Origin: PNKC01 sp039917655 | GTDB lineage: Bacteria; Chloroflexota; Dehalococcoidia; Tepidiformales; Tepidiformaceae | DNA: 18,855 bases | Direction: 5' to 3' | NCBI GenBank assembly: GCA_039917655.1 | Contig: JBDSJC010000035.1 | Span: 1-18,855, forward strand | Shown here: positions 16,107 through 18,855 of the stretch, piece after piece | Numbering within the stretch: position 1 is the first letter of the stretch | Layout of the letters: each line of letters starts with the position of its first letter | Translations under genes and position numbers: made by a program | The notes under the pieces: generated by a model | The model's input: only the letters and a program-made list of their open reading frames with translations | Database searches by the model: none | Told to the model about the DNA's origin: nothing

Positions 16107-16460
16107 ATGACCGGCCAACCCTTCATTGACCTCGCAGTCGAGCAGTTCTGCTACCTCACGACCACCGGCCGCACGAGCGGCGAGCCGCGCACGATCGAGA
16201 TCTGGTTCGGCGCCGAGGGCCGGAGCCTCTACCTCTTGGCCGGCGGCCGCGAGCGGGCACACTGGGTGCGCAACCTCCTCAATCAGCCATCCGCCACCGT
16301 CAAAATCGCGGACATCGAGTTCCCCATCACCGCCCGCCTCGTAACTGACCCCAACGAAGACGCCCTCGCCCGCCGCCTACTGCTCGCCAAATACCACGGC
16401 AACCTCGCCGAATGGGGCCGCACCGCCCTACCCGTGGCCCTGGACGCCAAACCGTCCTGA
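16107..16460 (+). CDS. Nitroreductase/deazaflavin-dependent (Ddn, DUF385-like) protein
   Basis: 117 residues, starting ATG 16107, 9 nt after the dehydrogenase stop. It resembles the Ddn/DUF385 family of F420-dependent quinone or nitro reductases and split-barrel proteins. The pattern FCYLTTTGRTSGEPRTIEIW followed by LYLLAGGRERAHWVRNLLNQ and ARRLLLAKYHGN...WGRTALPVAL is the family core. F420 itself is not visible in the sequence, and a family member may bind FMN or heme instead. Weak ribosome binding sequence suggests translational coupling to the upstream dehydrogenase. Confidence 0.85.
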   Translation: MTGQPFIDLAVEQFCYLTTTGRTSGEPRTIEIWFGAEGRSLYLLAGGRERAHWVRNLLNQPSATVKIADIEFPITARLVTDPNEDALARRLLLAKYHGNLAEWGRTALPVALDAKPS

Positions 16461-16787
16461 GCCGCGGGCAAGTCATTCACTTTGGGGTTCGAACCGCACC
16501 CCACCGGCAGCCGGCCACGCCTAACACCGGAGGCTAAACGGGGCCCCTACCCCGTTTGCCCTTCGGCCCGCCCCTCCACAGTCGCCCGCGCCTTACCGAC
16601 ATCACTCCACCTCGCGCGCGGGCCCTTGCCCAGCAAAACGTGTAGCCGTGGCCCCCGTGGCCACAGGCCCGCCCTCGCAACCCGGAGCGCCGCGGTCACG
16701 CTTCGGCCGTCCGGCCACCGTTCGAGCGGCTCAGTACCGCGACCAGCGCGAGCGGAGCGCTGCCCGGCCCGCGCACGATCGCCCCGG
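16461..16787. other. Non-coding gap with inverted repeats
   Basis: A 327-nt stretch without a convincing gene; an open frame that crosses it is rich in Arg/Pro and looks random. It contains two hairpins. The perfect 8-bp stem AAACGGGG 16536-16543 with CCCCGTTT 16550-16557 (loop CCCCTA) lies between the convergent gene ends and would work as a bidirectional terminator. A second, GTGGCC 16648-16653 with GGCCAC 16659-16664, follows. A GGTTCGAACC palindrome at 16486-16495 resembles a tRNA T-arm but has no tRNA around it. Confidence 0.6.
16536..16557. terminator. Bidirectional stem-loop between convergent genes
   Basis: The perfect 8-bp stem AAACGGGG/CCCCGTTT with a 6-nt loop begins 76 nt past the Ddn-like gene and 231 nt past the end of the minus-strand endonuclease III fragment. 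The stem ends in AAA on one side and TTT on the other, giving a short U-run in both directions. It is a reasonable but not strong intrinsic terminator. Confidence 0.5.
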
Positions 16788-17077
16788 CTAGGTTCGGCTT
16801 CGCTCCAGATTCTTACCCAGCCCCTCGCACAACCCTTCCGCCTTCAACACACACTCCCCACAACGAGGCTCCCGGTACGTGCACACCTCCCGCCCGTGCA
16901 CCACCAGCCCCACGTGAAGCGCGAACCGGTGTTCCGGCTCCACCACCTCGTGGATCGCGTCGTGTGCCTTCGCCCAGGAGATCCCCTCCGGCAACAACCC
17001 CACCCGCTGACTCACCCGCCACACATGGGCATCGACCGGCAACACGTCACGCCCCAACGAATACATCAACACACACC
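16788..17077 (-). pseudogene. Truncated endonuclease III-like (HhH-GPD) glycosylase, C-terminal fragment
   Basis: The last about 95 residues of an Nth-family base-excision DNA glycosylase, read on minus. CVLMYSLGRDVLPVDAHVWR aligns with the Nth segment that contains the catalytic Asp (PVD-x-HV). EHRFALHVGLVVHGREVC leads into the iron-sulfur site C-x6-C-x2-C-x7-C (CTYREPRCGECVLKAEGLC), one gap longer than the usual x5. What is missing is the first half: the helix-hairpin-helix LPGVGxKTA with the catalytic Lys would be right before CVLMY, but the sequence changes there to unrelated DNA at about 17077. The frame stays open to 17222 only because it runs through an unrelated gene. The fragment cannot be an active glycosylase. 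It marks a recombination or insertion breakpoint. Confidence 0.8.
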
Positions 17078-17091
17078 CGCGGTCGGTTCGG

Positions 17092-17511
17092 TCATCCCTT
17101 CGGGTACAACGCCTTGAGTGCGGCGTTCTCGGCGTCCGAGTACGGGCAAGCGTCGCGCGCATTGCCGAGTGCCGCCAAAAGGGACTCCGACGCCCTTTGA
17201 TAGAGGATCTTCCCCGCGTCATGGGCTGCGCCTGCCGCGTACGCGTAACTCCACGCCATCTCCATGTGGTCGCGCGCTGACCGCATCTGTTCCGTCAAGG
17301 CCCGCTCGGGTCTCGCCCAGCGATCGTACGGCCGTCCGGACATTGCTTCGTATTCGCGCTCGCGCCTCAGCGCCTGAATCCACGCGGAAATGGCAGGAAC
17401 CAGTTCCTCCGCCCGCTCGCCAGCGTCCGCAACTTCAGCAAACAGCAAACGGCGCGCTTCCGCTCGACGAGACCTTTCCGCGAGCGTGTTATAAGCAGGT
17501 CTCTTGGCCAT
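17092..17511 (-). CDS. Hypothetical charged helical protein
   Basis: 139 residues, not recognised. ATG at 17511 (on minus) with an excellent AGGAGGTGAT at 6-nt spacing. It is Arg/Glu/Ala-rich with long helical stretches (AERSRRAEARRLLFAEVADA; ESLLAALGNARDA) and a possible helical pair in the middle (RALTEQMRSARDHMEMAWSY). No signal peptide, membrane helix or metal site is visible. It is transcribed divergently from the PmeII-like endonuclease gene and has the conserved leader element 17539-17590 upstream. Its 3' end lies 15 nt from the endonuclease III breakpoint, so it belongs to the inserted DNA. It could be a small partner or regulator in a restriction module, but no sequence feature shows this. 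Confidence 0.65.
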   Translation of the reverse strand: MAKRPAYNTLAERSRRAEARRLLFAEVADAGERAEELVPAISAWIQALRREREYEAMSGRPYDRWARPERALTEQMRSARDHMEMAWSYAYAAGAAHDAGKILYQRASESLLAALGNARDACPYSDAENAALKALYPKG

Positions 17512-17515
17512 CTAT

Positions 17516-17529
17516 CACCTCCTGAGGTG
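17516..17529 (-). promoter_or_regulatory. Hairpin occluding the Shine-Dalgarno of the 17092-17511 gene
   Basis: On minus, CACCT (17529-17525) pairs with AGGTG (17520-17516) around a CAGG loop. The Shine-Dalgarno GGAGG (17522-17518) is half in the loop and half in the stem. It could limit ribosome access unless the upstream leader is folded otherwise. Confidence 0.5.
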
Positions 17530-17538
17530 TTCGGATGC

Positions 17539-17590
17539 TAGCGGGACCATGGCCCGCTGTCGGTCCCCTCTCGCCAAAGATTGGTCCTGC
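17539..17590 (-). promoter_or_regulatory. Conserved leader element, copy 1 (minus orientation)
   Basis: Read on minus, this has three blocks in order: GCAGGACCAATCTTT (17590-17576), GGGACCGACA (17567-17558) and TGGTCCCGCTA (17549-17539). The same blocks occur in the same order and similar spacing at 18460-18510 on plus. GGTCCC of block 3 can pair either with GGGACC of block 2 or, as TGGTCC, with GGACCA of block 1, so the two stems exclude each other. The element ends 27 nt upstream of the ATG at 17511. It may be a leader RNA, a protein-binding operator, or one end of a mobile cassette. Confidence 0.65.
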
Positions 17591-17608
17591 CTCGATTTCT
17601 ATGTCGAG
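17591..17608. promoter_or_regulatory. Small inverted repeat in the divergent intergenic region
   Basis: CTCGA 17591-17595 and TCGAG 17604-17608 are perfect inverted arms around TTTCTATG. They adjoin leader copy 1 and lie between the divergent starts at 17511 and 17695. The 18-nt size fits a dimeric repressor site, but 5-bp arms also arise by chance. Confidence 0.3.
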
Positions 17609-17694
17609 TACATTAGACGACAAACCCCACGCCACGCGAAGCGCGCGCCGCCGCATGATGGACCTGTGTCGGCCGGACCTTCAAGATTCGCATT

Positions 17695-18453
17695 GTGACT
17701 GAACCCCCGCCCGACGCAGCCCAAACCATTCAGCCGGTCATCCTGTCGACGTTCGAGGCCTACGTGGCCGGGCGGCTGACGTTTTATCGCAATCCCAAGA
17801 AAATCCTGAACGCCCTGCTGAAGAAGGACACGCTCCTCTACGCTCTGCGCGGCATACGCGACTCGGACGAATTCATCGACCATGCGTTTCCGGCTTTCGA
17901 GTCATCTTCGGAAGAAACGGTCTGGGGCAACGCGTGGCAGGAGGCGATCGCGAAGGTCGCTCCGCACACAGTCGGTGGTGGCGACCTTCGCACCGAGCGA
18001 GACGGCATTCTGTGGATCATCCAACTGAAAATGGGAGCCCAAAACGCTGGCGCACAGGCGCAAGACATCCGCGTGCTCCAAGCGAAATCGCTCCACGAAG
18101 AGCGCGAGCATCATCCTGGTCGTAAGGGAGTCAAGGCGATGTACGCCATCGTCCGCGGGCGCCCGACCGACAAATGGGATCGCTACCGTTCTCGCACGCA
18201 GGCGAACGCTGACATCAATGGCTTCCAATACCAATTGATGGTGGGGTTCCCGTTCTTGGAGTGGATCAGTGCGGAATTCGATCAACAAGGGCTGGTTCGC
18301 GCATTAAGCCACATCACCGCCGAAGTGCCGGGCGCGCGGTTGACGTGCATCGAGCAGCTGAAAGCGATGCTTAGGGAGCGGCTGAGTGCGGCCGGACTAC
18401 GTGATGATTTGGAGTCAGTGGTAACGCTGGCGTCAGGTGTGGCGAAAACATAA
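17695..18453 (+). CDS. PmeII-like PD-(D/E)XK type II restriction endonuclease
   Basis: 252 residues from GTG 17695, which lacks a clear ribosome binding site. It resembles the PmeII family of type II restriction enzymes: YRNPKKILNALL at residues 31-42, the helix DSDEFIDHAFPAFESSSEET (56-75) with E83 after it, then a nuclease core GGGDLRTERDGILWIIQLKM with likely metal ligands D97, Q110 and K112 (D-x12-Q-x-K). A later FPFLEWIS matches the family's aromatic ISG-like block. It probably cuts double-stranded DNA at a specific site; the site cannot be read from sequence. No methyltransferase is seen nearby. Base composition looks less GC-rich than the flagellar genes. The leader element copies flank the gene, pointing outward. 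The family is recalled from memory of its motifs, so moderate confidence applies. Confidence 0.7.
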   Translation: MTEPPPDAAQTIQPVILSTFEAYVAGRLTFYRNPKKILNALLKKDTLLYALRGIRDSDEFIDHAFPAFESSSEETVWGNAWQEAIAKVAPHTVGGGDLRTERDGILWIIQLKMGAQNAGAQAQDIRVLQAKSLHEEREHHPGRKGVKAMYAIVRGRPTDKWDRYRSRTQANADINGFQYQLMVGFPFLEWISAEFDQQGLVRALSHITAEVPGARLTCIEQLKAMLRERLSAAGLRDDLESVVTLASGVAKT

Positions 18454-18459
18454 GTCTTC

Positions 18460-18510
18460 GCAGGACCAATCTTTCCCCGAAGGGACCGACAAAGGCGGCT
18501 GGTCCCGCTA
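18460..18510 (+). promoter_or_regulatory. Conserved leader element, copy 2 (plus orientation)
   Basis: Holds the three blocks GCAGGACCAATCTTT (18460-18474), GGGACCGACA (18482-18491) and TGGTCCCGCTA (18500-18510), identical to copy 1 within each block, with different linkers. It begins 6 nt past the endonuclease stop and is 27 nt from the downstream ATG at 18538, as in copy 1. TCCC-CGAA-GGGA (18474-18485) adds a small hairpin here. The alternative pairings are GGACCA 18463-18468 with TGGTCC 18500-18505, or GGGACC 18482-18487 with GGTCCC 18501-18506. Confidence 0.65.
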
Positions 18511-18513
18511 CGC

Positions 18514-18530
18514 TCCTCCCAACCGGAGGA
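18514..18530 (+). promoter_or_regulatory. Hairpin occluding the Shine-Dalgarno of the 18538 gene
   Basis: TCCTCC 18514-18519 pairs perfectly with GGAGGA 18525-18530 around CAACC. The Shine-Dalgarno GGAGG (18525-18529) is fully inside the stem, 8 nt before the ATG at 18538. The hairpin in front of the minus-strand gene has an unrelated sequence but the same effect. Confidence 0.6.
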
Positions 18531-18537
18531 CGACACA

Positions 18538-18855
18538 ATGACGAATGACGACACAGCCAGCAACCTTGAGCCTTCACCCTCGTTCAGCGACGAAATCTAC
18601 GGGCTCGTTGGTGAACTGCGGGCGCAGTACCCCGGTACCTTCGTGTTCAACCAACTCGGTGACCACCTGTTGTTCGCCGACGCCTTCACTCGTCTTGCTG
18701 AACCTCACTTGCCGCTGGTGCTAAGGCGCGACGCTCGCTTGCTTCGGAGCCGGATCGACTTCGAACTTCGCAACACGCTCGCGGTGTGCATCCTCTCGCT
18801 GGAAGACGTGACCGGTGGCCCTCCTATGGACGAAACGCAACAGCAGCACGCCCTG
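18538..18855 (+). CDS. Unknown protein, 3' end beyond window
   Basis: A new reading frame of at least 106 codons from ATG 18538, still open at the window end. GGAGG lies 8 nt upstream. I do not recognise the family. The visible part begins TNDDTASNLEPSPSFSDEIY, then has a mixed helical/beta stretch (LVGELRAQYPGTFVFNQLGD; LRRDARLLRSRIDFELRNTL). No methyltransferase, helix-turn-helix or transposase motif is seen in the first 106 residues. It shares its leader element with the 17092-17511 gene, so both may be controlled by the same signal. It could be a further part of the restriction module. Confidence 0.7.
   Translation, partial: MTNDDTASNLEPSPSFSDEIYGLVGELRAQYPGTFVFNQLGDHLLFADAFTRLAEPHLPLVLRRDARLLRSRIDFELRNTLAVCILSLEDVTGGPPMDETQQQHAL

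Noticed and set aside
16481..16500. GGTTCGAACC, resembling a tRNA T-loop
   Set aside because: The T-stem does not pair and no D-arm, anticodon arm or acceptor stem is found around it on either strand.
16482..17117. Open frame of about 210 codons across the intergenic gap
   Set aside because: The product is Arg/Pro/Ser-rich without a domain, the start lacks a ribosome binding site, and it overlaps the endonuclease III fragment on the other strand, which has clear homology.
17539..18510. Insertion sequence with terminal inverted repeats
   Set aside because: There is no transposase between the repeats and no target-site duplication is visible. The repeats are imperfect and sit at constant distance from flanking start codons. 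Kept only as an alternative reading.
18491..18530. TGGTCCCGC followed by a CTCC-rich segment, superficially like a T-box antisequestrator
   Set aside because: The 14-nt T-box consensus is not matched (ACC replaced by CCC) and there is no Stem I: the upstream sequence is the endonuclease coding region. The downstream gene is not an aminoacyl-tRNA synthetase.
1..18855. CRISPR array, rRNA or tRNA genes
   Set aside because: No regularly spaced direct repeats and no rRNA or complete tRNA structure were seen.

Overview
The window is a GC-rich bacterial chromosome segment with many GTG and TTG starts. It carries a long flagellar operon, a putative F420-dependent (Ddn-type) protein, MaoC/FAS1-like acyl dehydratases and short intergenic gaps. 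This mix would fit a flagellated Chloroflexota (Dehalococcoidia-like) or a deep-branching actinobacterium. No rRNA or housekeeping marker is present, so the taxonomy is an inference.

Layout. (1) 1-1835, minus strand: an operon of two MaoC/hotdog dehydratase halves followed by a short-chain dehydrogenase that runs off the left edge. Together they look like a split version of the peroxisomal multifunctional enzyme type 2 (R-specific enoyl-CoA hydratase plus 3R-hydroxyacyl-CoA dehydrogenase). (2) 1836-2075: a divergent intergenic region. (3) 2076-12016, plus strand: a compact flagellar basal-body/hook operon in the order fliF-fliG-fliH-fliI-fliJ-flgB-flgC-fliE-fliK-flgD-(TIGR02530-type gene)-flgE. 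It encodes the MS-ring, rotor, export ATPase with its regulators, proximal rod, hook-length control, hook cap and hook. flgB-flgC-fliE sits between fliJ and fliK instead of ahead of fliF. (4) 12017-16460, plus strand: a strong hairpin after flgE, a membrane-anchored beta-propeller protein, a small protein with two Cys/His clusters, threonine ammonia-lyase, a zinc-type dehydrogenase and a Ddn-family protein. (5) 16461-16787: a non-coding stretch with inverted repeats. (6) 16788-18855: an accessory junction. A 3' fragment of an endonuclease III-like gene is cut off at about 17077. Next to it lie an unknown minus-strand gene, a PmeII-like PD-(D/E)XK restriction endonuclease, and an unknown gene running off the right edge.

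The most interesting signal is in region 6. Two copies of a roughly 50-nt leader element (17539-17590 read on minus, and 18460-18510 on plus) lie head-out on either side of the endonuclease gene. Each sits directly upstream of the next outward-facing gene. Both copies hold the same three blocks, which can form mutually exclusive GGACC/GGTCC pairings. Each is followed by a separate, non-homologous hairpin that buries the Shine-Dalgarno sequence. This looks like a duplicated RNA or operator switch controlling the two flanking genes, or like the inverted ends of a small mobile endonuclease cassette.
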